A DNA stretch of 64,000 nt from Platynereis dumerilii (taxonomy: Eukaryota > Annelida > Polychaeta > Phyllodocida > Nereididae): positions 620,001-684,000 of the forward strand of contig JAPTHN010000143.1 in NCBI GenBank assembly GCA_026936325.1, given 5' to 3'. Below are positions 1 through 9,629 of this stretch, piece by piece (within the stretch, counting starts at the first letter, position 1; every line of letters begins with the position of its first letter). A program made the translations under genes and the position numbers. The notes under the pieces are model-generated. The model was not told where the DNA came from. It saw only the letters and a program-made list of their open reading frames with translations, and did not search any database.

Positions 1-57
1 GCGACCTCTCCTGCCCCTGCGGGGACCTCTCCTGCCCCTGGGGGGACATTTGCAGCC

Positions 58-205
58 TCGCCGGCAGTTTTTGACATACCGCCAACGGTCTTTTGACATC
101 CCGCCGACGGTCTTTTGACATCCCGCCGACGATCTTTGACATCCCACAGGCATTTAGATCTTGCCCCCCAGGCATTTAGATCTTTCCCAGAGGGATATGA
201 TGTTA
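58..205. repeat. Short tandem repeat, ~22-bp unit
   Basis: Three to four degenerate copies of a unit containing TTTTGACATCCCGCCGACGG are followed by two copies of a CCAGGCATTTAGATCTT unit. Bases 1-57 carry two copies of a CCTCTCCTGCCCCTG unit. The stretch is GC-rich against an AT-rich background and has no coding signal. It is a minisatellite in the presumed intron 1 of the first peptide gene or its flank. Confidence 0.75.
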
Positions 206-561
206 TCCCGCCGATTTACGATCTTATCCCGCCATGATATGCTTTTAATTAATTATATAATAGTTTTATAAACATTGTATGTCGCCGGGATGGTCATTTT
301 TTTCCTAGAATTCAACTGAAGCTACCCCTCAGTGGTAAAAAAGTTCTCCGTAACGTGCTGTGAGATCTTAGCATTAGAAGTGCTCATTTGCATGGCCATT
401 TCATTGAGACTCACTTGAACTGGTGAGAATCACAGTTTTTGACAATGTCCCAGGCTTCAATCACTAACAAGAAATCTGATTTACACACATTTCTCGAAGC
501 CATATTATCCATTTTGATATTCAATATTGGTATGCATAAAATTTATTCTTTTTTGTTTTAG

Positions 562-660
562 GTTGATGCCCTTCAGGAAGCTGAACCTGAAAGAGATACT
601 GCAGAATACAGAGAAATTCCAGCATTGGCCAACAACTTTGAAAAGAGAGCCTCCAACTGG
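562..660 (+). CDS. Gene A exon 2 (pro-segment)
   Basis: 33 codons between acceptor TTTTGTTTTAG and donor GTAATA. It starts VDALQ exactly like gene B exon 2, is rich in Glu/Asp, and ends FEKR-ASNW. The KR is the expected convertase site. VDA is also the expected signal-peptidase site (small residues at -3 and -1). Confidence 0.8.
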
Positions 661-3024
661 GTAATAGGCAATAAATATAATATTATTTATGTTGACTTCC
701 TCATAGTCCAGTGTTGTGGTCGAGGCCAGGAAATCTGAGACCAAGATCGAGACCAAAGCTATCAACATGTTGCCTTGAGGCCGGCTTGAGGCCGGCCTTG
801 AGGACGAGGCAATAGAGGGAAAATGAGCGTTCTGGGCCACTTTCACTGTACAGAGAAAGGGTGAAACTTCTTTTGGCAATATCTCAGCAAGTATTAGACC
901 AAGAACAAGCACCTGCACTTGCACAAGCGCACAAGGCCCGATAATACACCAGATGGTGGACTGGGCTTCACAGGAAGAAGAAGAACAGTCTGATAAAAAG
1001 CATTAGAAAGCTCTGCTCAAAACAAATAGCATAGGCATATTAGTATTTTATGACTGTATTGATTATGGTTTGAAAAATACTGATCGCTACGAGAACTTTT
1101 TAGAAATGATTAAAGCTGGTTGTGGTCACTTAACAGTGATTTGCTGATAATTTAAAGATGGGGAATCTAATTTTATAGGAAAAATATGCTGTTTGTGCAA
1201 TTATGACAATTCATTATGAATACCAACCTATTGGAGGATATTATACTTTAAAAATCCAAGCAATTTATTTTCATCTGTAGGTGGTGTATTTGCTCTAGCA
1301 TTGTCTGTGCTGAGAGTCAGCGCTGGGGGGTCTGCTCAAACTGCTCCATCTGGAGCATTGCTTGAACGCTCCAGAGCATTACCCACGCTGCTCCGGACCA
1401 CTGCTCCGGTTGCTCCGGAGCATGCCCCGACTGCACTGGCCACTCCGACTGCTCTGGAGCATTGCTCTGACTGCTCCGGAGCAACCGGAGCAATGGTAAC
1501 TGAGTAACATTACATTTCGGGAGGTAAACCAACTCTGGAATACCTGTTGAAATTAATTAAACTTGAATTTCGGGCAGATAGAATTTTATTCCGGCAGGTA
1601 AAATTTAGGATCTACCTGCCTGAATGTCCTATGTGACAGAAACACTTTTTGCGCTAAAGTAACAACAATAAATGATGGAGGACGGAATTTTTTTATGTTG
1701 ATCCTACTGCAATATAAATTAAAACTCCAGTCTGGAACCAGACTGCTTCTTTCCCCATCCCCTTATTTACTACCATAAAAATAGAAATTATTTAAATAGC
1801 TGAATGATCCCTTTTATGAAATACATTATGCTACCTAGGGTAATTTTGATTAAGCTGACCTCCCACTTCTGACTGTCCCCCCACCGATGGTGGAGGCTTT
1901 TAATCAGAGGGACAGGTACAGTCTGTGAAAACACCTTGCCTGTTCCTGGGAGACACATGTGGCTTTCAGTTCAGAAAAAAATTGAGATCTAATCATGTGT
2001 TTGTTAAGGTAATTTTGATAGACAAATTTTGCTAATGTAACACCATGAAACAGACAAATAGGAATTTGCAGTTACATAAGCATTAAAAAAAACTATCGCA
2101 CCAAGTCGTTTCTATTTTTGGTGATGCATATAGGCAAATAAGACACGTTTTTCAAAAAAATTTTGGAATTTTACGTTTGAAATTGGTATCAAGAACACAG
2201 AAAAAAAACATATTTAAAAGTTGCTAATGCAACCTCATTGTCCCGTGACGGAATCGTGTTATGTTAGCAGTCTTTTTTTATTCTCGTTTTTTACAAGAAA
2301 AGGTCACATTCGAACATCATTTTTTAACCACAACTTTATTTCCTTGTCTTTTGTTGCTTTTAAGATATCTCACTGCTTAAGGAACCACCGTGTTAAACAC
2401 ATGAGTGCATTCTGTCGCAAAGTTTTAGGGGTAAGATTATTTTCTGATGTATCATACTATTAATTCATGGACTCCTCACGCTACTCCAGCCAAACAACTG
2501 ATTGCTCAGTTATGAAAACTTTCAAGCAGCTTTTTTACACATGCCCACAAGGTCCTCAGTCGGGTTTGATATGTGGAATTACAGTCAAAGTAATTGAAAT
2601 GATGTTCTTTATACTCTTTCCCCTCCCATGTCTTCATGAGTGTTTGATAGTAGTAGTAAATAGTGCATAGTCGAGGTTATCACTGACTGTTATTTCCTCT
2701 TGCTCAGAAAAGGAAGAATTAGCCAATGTTGAACTTATTTGAGATGTTAAGCAAAACCCAATAATTTATGGCACACATGGACATCCATTGCCATCCAAAG
2801 ATTGTGATTTCTTGAAAAGTTGATACTGTGGAATAAATTGTTTAACCTGTAGCTTGTATTTTCTAAATAAATTCCTACTAGTATCATGACAAAGACTACT
2901 AAATATTACTGATAGTTCTAAACATCAAATATAGAGCTGTTATTTGAAATTCTTTACATTCAAGATTATATACATTTGTTTGCAGAGAAGACTCAACATC
3001 CTATACAAGAAATATCCATACTGA
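562..3024 (+). CDS. Peptide gene A: secreted two-cysteine peptide precursor (exons 2-4; exon 1 outside window)
   Basis: This is an incomplete spliced gene, first of four paralogues here. Exons are 562-660, 2365-2430 and 2986-3024. The introns are GT-AG and phase 0. The signal-peptide exon is not in bases 1-561 and must lie upstream of the window. The visible part encodes 67 residues: an acidic pro-segment beginning VDALQEAEPE and ending FEKR, then ASNW, then a 22-residue cassette with two cysteines 12 residues apart, then a tail beginning RR. Cleavage after KR and before RR would release a 26-residue peptide whose last residue is Gly, the classic donor for a C-terminal amide (25 residues after amidation). 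The mature part is cationic (three Arg, two Lys, three His, no acidic residue). The family is not recognised; hormone and antimicrobial peptide are both possible. The gene model rests on exon-by-exon similarity to genes B, C and D. Confidence 0.75.
1314..1502. repeat. Degenerate GCTCCGGAGC-type repeat
   Basis: About 190 bases with many copies of CTGCTCCGGAGCA-like words, themselves palindromic, so both strands stay open in several frames here. The Leu/Arg/Pro-rich open frames on the two strands are a by-product of this composition. It lies in intron 2 of gene A. Confidence 0.8.
1652..2295 (+). mobile_element. Dispersed element, copy 1 (GCTAATGTAAC family)
   Basis: Shares long stretches (GATGGAGGACGGAATTT, CAGTTCAGAAAAAAATTGAG, GTTGCTAATGYAACCTCA) with 32950-33415 and, inverted, with 41800-42260. 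This copy lacks the terminal inverted repeats of the other two and has about 150 bases of private sequence inside. Its 3' edge lies about 70 bases before the exon 3 acceptor of gene A. It has no coding capacity and looks like a decayed non-autonomous DNA element. Confidence 0.7.
2365..2430 (+). CDS. Gene A exon 3 (mature-peptide cassette)
   Basis: 22 codons, ISHCLRNH to CRKVLG, between a pyrimidine-rich acceptor ending TTTTAAG and donor GTAAGA. The two Cys are separated by 12 residues, as in gene B. The final Gly sits on the splice junction and, once joined to RR of exon 4, makes an amidation signal. Confidence 0.75.
2986..3024 (+). CDS. Gene A exon 4 (C-terminal tail)
   Basis: Twelve codons and a TGA stop after acceptor TTTGTTTGCAG: RRLNILYKKYPY. 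Starting with a dibasic pair matches exon 4 of B (KR) and D (KR). No AATAAA was seen in the next ~150 bases. Confidence 0.7.
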   Translation, partial: RRLNILYKKYPY

Positions 3025-3200
3025 AGAACTGTTTCAGAAGAAATCTTGGATTATCAATTTAAACTCAAGTAATTACTGTTAAATGAACTCTGATTTTATA
3101 TACCAGTCTCTTCGTTCTTTGTTTTGATGTAACAGACAATTCTTGTCTGACTTTACTTAAAATCTTGTTGTTGTTTTTTTTTCTTGTCTGTTCTGTACAT

Positions 3201-3296
3201 ATTATTCACCACGGGATATGGGATGTGTGACTTATCACCCGAGAGCTTTAGCCCGAGGTGTGATAAACATATACCAATCCCATGGTGAATAACTGG
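3201..3296. repeat. Inverted repeat, ~40-bp arms
   Basis: Left arm 3201-3240 and right arm 3257-3296 pair imperfectly (TTATTCACCACGGGA with TCCCATGGTGAATAA). The loop contains GAGAGCTTTAGCCCGAG. Similar in style to the hairpin at 17040-17150. A short fold-back repeat, no gene. Confidence 0.65.
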
Positions 3297-3494
3297 CTTA
3301 TACCATGAGACAAATAGTCAAACATGCGTTGATTAGTTCACAACAAAGAATATAGGAATTATCGCCCTGAAATATTGGCATATGATTGGCTAAAAGAGGT
3401 GACGAATGGTATAATAATGCCTACTTATTATTCTGCTTTATGTATTAGCTGCTGTCAATGTTCATTCCTGGTTAAAGACAAACACTGTATGATA

Positions 3495-4010
3495 CAGTGC
3501 TGCCTGCAAGTAAGTAAAACGCATGATATTGTGCCATTGCATCAATGTTAAACATCCTCAACCAAACTGCTTGTGGAAGCATGAATTCTCATCCGATAAG
3601 AGGAAAACATATTGGGTCATAAAGACCAATATGTGAGGCATGTGGAATAACAATGGCAGCCAATTTTCTTTACTGTAGTTGGAGTTAGGTATGAGTTTCC
3701 TTTAAATAAATATACATACATACAGACAGTGAAAGTCTATGATTTATAAGTAGGTGAAACACAGGCCCAATATTATTTAATAGGGAAGGGTGGTTCACTT
3801 ACTTATCAAAGACTTTGGCCCATACCTAACTCCAGCTACAGAAGTGAAAATTGGCTGCTATTGTTATCCCGCATATCAGCCTTTATGACCCAATATGTTC
3901 TCCTCTCATCAGATGAGAATTCATGCCTCCACAAGCAGTTTGGTTGAGGATGTTTAGCATTGATGCAATGGCACGATATCATGTGTTTCACTTACTTACA
4001 GGTGGCACTG
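3495..4010. mobile_element. MITE with ~190-bp inverted arms and TA target duplication
   Basis: The arms 3495-3690 and 3822-4010 are inverted copies (ends CAGTGCTGCCTGCAAG and CTTACAGGTGGCACTG). TA flanks both ends (3493-3494, 4011-4012), which fits a Tc1/mariner-type non-autonomous element. The middle holds a CATACATACA run. A diverged half copy lies at 22955-23175. Confidence 0.8.
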
Positions 4011-4149
4011 TAAATAAATCTATGGAGTGTGAAAACTTTTGATCTTTCACAGTGTTTCTGATTTGCCTACAAACACAAAAATTTCATCAAGTAGGATTCC
4101 CAAGAGATATTAATTTGGCATCTATGAAGTTGTTGGGGATAAGTGTCTG

Positions 4150-4640
4150 CCCTTTCAAGGTATTCTGTCATAGGGGAATCATGGGGACTGATGGGCCATG
4201 GGGACCAATGGGCCACCCTCTTAACTCCACATCAAAAACGTTTGGTTCAATCTAATTTGCATTTTTAGTATTGTTTATCACATTTATACATCCCATATTG
4301 ATGACTGATCGATAAGTTATAGCAGAAGTATTTAGTGAGCAAAAATAAAATTTTCAGCATCTAAAATTAATTTTTACTTATCCACAAAAGTTTAATATCT
4401 CAAATGTGTGCAGACTCGAGGCAATATATTTACTATGATGATTTTACCTATATATTGGTGGCAATTTACACATTTAATTTTTGGCACAAGAACCATTTTT
4501 CACCAAAATAGAGGGGTTTAAATTTGGTGAAATCTTTTGGGGACCGATGGGCCACCCAACATGGGGCCCGATGAGCCACTATGTCAAGAGATTCTCTATA
4601 GGGGGCGTTCTGGCATGGGGCTTGATATTAAAGTCTATTA
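4150..4640 (+). repeat. GGGCCA-rich repeated words, probably an old element
   Basis: GGGACTGATGGGCCA, GGGGACCAATGGGCCACC, GGGGACCGATGGGCCACC and GGGGCCCGATGAGCCA recur at 4186-4220 and 4538-4580. The wording resembles the ends of the GGGACA/GGGGCA elements at 17969-18670 and 31045-31943. Short open frames over it carry no recognisable domain. Confidence 0.4.
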
Positions 4641-5509
4641 GGGGAAAAAGCACAATAGAACTTCAGTTTGCATCTTTAAATGTTAATTTTCGTCTTGAAG
4701 GAATGCCCTCAAATTACAGTGATGGATTTGCCTCAGTGATGTCTTGAAACACAATATGATGGAAATTAAAAAATTAATATTCATAAAAATCGCAAATTTT
4801 CGATTTAGTTAGTATTTGGGAAATAATAAACATAATAACCATGCTAGACATTGAAGTAATCTAGAGTGTAAATTAAATTTTTACCAAAATTTAACCTAAT
4901 GAAGGGTTATTGATGAACTGTATTGCTTTGATTCCAGATTTCTCCTACAGGTGGCATACTAGTATAGTGATCAATCAAAAATTTACTTTTTCCCTAAAAA
5001 TCTAAATAGTCGACAAAAATGATTAATTGATGGAGAAAAAATTAAATTATACTCAGCTTTTAATGTTCATCAACAAATTTGAGGTGTTAGGCAAGATTTT
5101 GATGGTCAGGGTGATAGCCAAACTTCTGTATCGACCAAATATCAAATAATTGCTTTCTTCTTAATAACCGATGAACCAATCATTTTGGAATTCTCTGTTC
5201 ATGTACTGCTAAAATAATTATTGTCTCAATAGATTTAATATAACTACAAAAAAGTAACTAATGACATCGGTGAAAATTTAGCTTTTTTCAAAGTGAAAAA
5301 TCTGGGCATATCTATGTGCTTTCAATCTAAAAATTATCATATACAATCAGACAGATCAACAAAACATCTTGGAACCAAATTTCGAATTCTTCCTCCACCC
5401 TTTGGCAAGTTATTGACATTTATTAAAAATTGTCTGAAAGAGGTGTTCCTATAGTTTTTTAGCAGTGTATGTTTACAAATTCTGGATGTATAAATTGTGT
5501 ATGGAAGTT
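4641..5509. other. No feature seen
   Basis: AT-rich intergenic DNA without convincing open frames, splice-site pairs or inverted repeats. Confidence 0.5.
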
Positions 5510-5740
5510 TCCCACAGGTTTAAGGCTATAATGAGTTTGATAAGATATATTACATATTTGATTGAGCATTGAGGGGGCAGCGAATTTTTTCTCAGGAAGT
5601 TCATGGAATATTCATTGAGTGATAAAAAAATTAAGGGGTAAAGATTAACGTTATCGATTTCATGATTGTGACAAATCACTGCTCATTCAAATGATATGCA
5701 AGTCACCTTCCATTTCTAAATCATTCGGTCACTCACTGAG
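5510..5740 (+). promoter_or_regulatory. Orphan copy of the gene B 5' flank
   Basis: Matches the region just upstream of the gene B start (about 9365-9570) in order: AATGAGTTTGAT, the CTCAGGAAGTT block, GATAAAAAAATTAAGG against AATAAAATTTGATTAAG, a CATTCAAATGATATGCAA block and TCATTCGGTCACTCA. Similarity stops just before the place where the ATG and signal exon should be, and no MKIF-like exon follows. Probably the leftover of a fifth family member or a local duplication. Confidence 0.6.
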
Positions 5741-6225
5741 GTTTACTTTGTTTTGCAATAGTAACTGTACTTCAGAAATCCCTACCTTCTTTTGACACAT
5801 TTTCCACGAGGTATTGATAAATTGCCAGAACTGGGTCATATACTATTTGCCAGGCTCTAGAGGTGGCAGGCATTCCTCAACACACTTGACAGGTGCTGCC
5901 ACCACACTATGTATCATAAATATAAATATAAAGTACATCAGTTTTCAAAACCCAATCTGACATCTTGCATCAATAAAATTGACTCAATAAATAGATGTCC
6001 TTTGCTTTTCAAGTAACAACACAAAACTTTCTCTGTTGAATGCTTATTCTCAAAACAGTTGGACTGCTTCAATGTCATTGCATTTGCAAACAAAATAAAT
6101 AATTTTCTACACGCTGTACGGTATACTATCTTTCAAAGCCTTAATGCCAATGTATGCTTATCAATTCTGACCACAATGTCCTCCTTCACTGCCATGTGCA
6201 TAGGGCCACACATCCTGGACAAAAT

Positions 6226-6854
6226 TAGCCCTGGGACCCATGCGTAGCATGGGTCATGGGTCGTTCCCATTCAAAATCTTGAGATTTTGACAGTGTACCA
6301 GGAGACTGAGGACGGCAATAAAACTACTGAAAAAGGCTCTACAAAACTTAGGTTTTCATCTACCCAACATATTAATCTACTGACGGCACTATTTTCCAAG
6401 GTATTTATTCTTTGTTGGGTAAGGGTAAATCACTCCCAAAGTCAGAGAAATGCTCAAAAATCGTTTGCTTCGGCAATTAGCCTCATTTTGAATTGTGATG
6501 TCACCACTGTGATGTCACAGATACTCTGTTATGACGTCACTGTTGCTGTCTTTGACATCACCACCAACGCCAAAATGTTGACCAATCAGAGTCAGCCATT
6601 TGTTCAATGTATAAGGGAGAAATTCACTCTTTGGAGTTCAAGAGATGATCAAGCAGATATCACAATGTTTGGGATGATGAAAATAGGTGCCGTCAGTGGC
6701 AAATTCTGTCTATTTTCAAAATATATTTTTGTTTTGACATGAATTTAAAACTCACAGAGAAAATTGAAATCTCCCAAACCCTGTCTTTCAGATCTCATGG
6801 TTTTCCAATGGGACGATTCATGACCCCTGTCCCACAGGGGTCCAGGGCTAGGAC
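6226..6854. mobile_element. Non-autonomous DNA element with ~75-bp inverted ends
   Basis: The left end (TAGCCCTGGGACCCATG ... TGGGTCATGGGTCG) is an inverted copy of the right end (ATTCATGACCCCTGTCCC ... CCAGGGCTA). The left end also holds a small perfect hairpin, GACCCATGC-GTA-GCATGGGTC. The 151-codon open frame inside (6287-6742, +) has no recognisable domain and I do not call it a gene. Confidence 0.65.
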
Positions 6855-6999
6855 AAAATGGCTCAAATGCCCATTTGCAATGGCTTTTCCAGTAAAAAAT
6901 AATCCGTATGTGATACACAAGGCCATGAGGCATCGGTAAACTGGAAGTGGTCAAACTTCCAGAAAAATTATGATTGTTCACTCAAAAATAAATTATACA

Positions 7000-8200
7000 C
7001 AGGCACTAATTAATTTGGACCAAGAAAAATTAAACTAGCATCCAAGGTCAGGGAATGATTTGACATAGTATATATGAACTATTGCATAAGTAACACACAG
7101 AAACCACATCCAAATTCATCCAGTAAATTACGGGAAAAGCCAATTAAAGGTACTACGTTTAAACGAACAGTAATATATTATTACTAGGAAGCTGCCCTGT
7201 ACAGCTGTAAGATAGAAGCTCCACAGGCAAAATAATGTCCTGCGACACCAAATAGGGCGATCTCCTAAATTATATATGCCTATGTAAATTTTTGTTTAAT
7301 GAAATAGGCCTATTTTATTTGGCTATAAGAATGAGAATGATCCGTCATAACGAAAATTTATCTGATGAAGAATGAATTGTTCAATATATATTGTATAGTG
7401 TTTAGAGTATCATGTGGGTTACACTTAATTGCCTATACAGCTAGTGCTAATTGTTTGGTATTGTTCTTCAAATCAATGAGACATACATATTTAACAATTA
7501 TTGCTAGAAATCCATAGGCCTAGTTTTAAAATTGTATACAAACACGCTTTCAGCATGGATTTTTCTGCCATTATAATATGGTAAGTCACAGAGATACTGA
7601 CTTCCTAGTAGCTCCTAGTACCTAGGTATAATTCCCAGGCATGTAGCCTAATAATTTCAACACCATTGGAGTAAGAGAGTGGAACTACCACACAATATTA
7701 AGATATTACCATCAAAACTCTCCTTTAAAAAATCTGTAAAATTATTCTTAAAAACTCAAGCCCACTCAATGGCAAATACTGATTTCTTGTTTTATTATAT
7801 ATTATTTGACCATCTAAAATGATCCTTGATAAAAACACTGTATGTCTTTACCATTACTGCCATTCTACCAATTAAAATGGACCGCAATGGAAATAAGTTT
7901 TCAACTTTTTTGTGCAATCCAGGGTATTTGTGCTATGTTAAAATATTTACCGAATAAAAATCAATCAATAAAAAAAAATCAATCACAGCTTGAACCGCCT
8001 GATTGTCTTCAAGAAGTATCACATCTACATTAAAATTTCTTCCTGCACCTGCATAATTCTGCAAGAAATTCAGCAGTTGTGTAGGAAGCTGCACAATTCT
8101 GCAGGGAGCTGTCAAATTATGCAGTTCTGCAGTTTCCTATATATAATGCAGTTCTGACCTTTTCTGCAGGAGTTCCTTGCAGGATTTCATAAAAGCCAGG
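7000..8200. other. Intergenic, no gene seen
   Basis: AT-rich sequence with several AGGCCTA words (7294, 7517). A degenerate run of TTCTGCAGG-like words occurs at 8035-8190 (CCTGCATAATTCTGCAAG, CTGCACAATTCTGCAGGGAG, and similar). Nothing coding is visible. Confidence 0.5.
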
Positions 8201-8232
8201 GAGTGGAATTGACTAGCAAAAACAATTTCAAG

Positions 8233-8500
8233 TCATTCTTCCCTCCACCTGACTTGCCTTCGTTTGTTAATTCCATAGTGGTGGAGTTTCCTCAGTAACC
8301 TTTTATGGGGAACCTTATCGAAAGCTTTTGAGAAATCCAATAAGATGACGTCTGTCTGTTTTTTGTTGTCTATGGACTTTGCTATGTCTTGGATAGTGAT
8401 GATAAGTTGTGTCTCACAGGATCTATGTTTTCTAAAGCTAACTGACACTCAACATGGCTTTAGGTTATTGTGAATAAAGGAGGTGGAAGAGGCCCTCTTA
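8233..8500 (-). mobile_element. LINE fragment: reverse transcriptase palm region
   Basis: The minus-strand frame encodes FRKHRSCETQLIITIQDI followed by VILLDFSKAFDKVPHKRLL. This is the conserved RT block containing the first catalytic Asp (LDFSKAFD), as found in L2/CR1/Jockey-type non-LTR retrotransposons. It is interrupted by a stop upstream of the GFRK-like motif and ends about 12 residues after the motif, so it is a small dead piece. Confidence 0.85.
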
Positions 8501-9429
8501 AATCCGCCTCTAACTTTAAACTTTTATAAATATGGATGGATGGATGGTGGCCCGCTCCGAAAGCTGTGCTGGAGACAAACCTCTGAAAAATGAAATGACT
8601 TGTCTATACCCAAGGCTCTACCAAAGATTTTTAAGTGATACATGTATTTCCTGTGACTCCGCTGTCAAAAAACATGGAAAATCAACATATTGTTTTAATG
8701 AAGTAGGCCTATAGTTCAATTGCCTTGACAGACAAACCGTGTGATTTACGTTGTGAAGTCACTGTGAATGTGTGAACTTTCAGATTTTAATTCTTCCTGA
8801 TGAAGGTATTATGATATAAGGAAGTTTGTAGAATTCCAACCCTGGGAATTTGGAATTTGTGTATGTAATTGCTTTGATAAGATTTGTTTTAAATATGAGT
8901 AATTTCAAAATAGTTAATTGATATCAAATCAAATAAGCCACAAGCAGATTTTTATTAAAATGCTGTCTGTTGGTCACTTGAACTGTCTGACAGAAATGAT
9001 CATACTGGCAATTTTTTCTCTGGTAGTAACAGCATCAGTTGACAATGATAAAGAAATCTGGCTTACTGTATACTCCGCATGCACCGCTATCTGTTACAAG
9101 ACTTCATGGGGGGGGGGGGGGGGCAGGGGGGGGGCGACTGCAAAAACTTTGGGAAACAGTAGATTCAGGAAAAAGAGCTAAAAAATTCGGGCATATGATT
9201 AAAAACTGTTGAAAAAATTAATCATTTCAAGGCAATTTCATTCATTTTGTATTTAAAAAATGTAAATCTTGAAATTCGGAGAAATATCGCGTGCGCCTTA
9301 CGCCTAGCAAGACTTCATCAATAGAAGGGAAATGACGTTAACTCAGCAAAGATAATTGGTAGGCTGTTATGAGTTTGATGTGTGCTCAATACAATTTTTA
9401 TATCGGCAGTGAGCATGCAGATCCAGGGC

Positions 9430-9578
9430 ATTTTTGTTTTCAGGAAGTTGGAGGAATACTCGTTAAGCAAAATAAAATTTGATTAAGAGTAAAAAGTTAT
9501 CTATTTCGGTGCACATTCAAATTACATGCCAACTGCGATCCGCTTCATTTGGTCACTCGTCACTTGAGCATCGACATC
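9430..9578 (+). promoter_or_regulatory. Conserved 5' flank of peptide gene B
   Basis: Contains CAGGAAGTT (9440-9448, an ETS-like GGAA word) and, next to the start codon, ATTTGGTCACTCGTCACTTG, which aligns loosely with the ATTTGGCAGCTGGCAGCT block upstream of C and D. It is duplicated at 5510-5740. No clear TATA box. Role as promoter or 5' UTR is inferred from position and conservation. Confidence 0.5.
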
Positions 9579-9629
9579 ATGAAGATTTTCTTGTGCATTT
9601 GTGCACTTGTTGTTGTGGCACAACTTTAT
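9579..9629 (+). CDS. Gene B exon 1 (signal peptide)
   Basis: 17 codons, MKIFLCICALVVVAQLY, then donor GTAAGT. Lys at position 2 followed by a hydrophobic run is a typical signal peptide. Near-identical exons start genes C and D. Confidence 0.85.

Noticed and set aside
1-561. Signal-peptide exon of gene A
   Set aside because: No ATG followed by an MKIF-like hydrophobic codon run and a phase-0 GTAAG donor exists in this stretch.
1301-1532. Overlapping open frames on both strands
   Set aside because: They are by-products of the GCTCCGGAGC repeat; no start context, domain or splice evidence.
6287-6742. 151-codon plus-strand frame as a gene
   Set aside because: It lies wholly between inverted ends of a DNA element, has no domain and no biased codon use.
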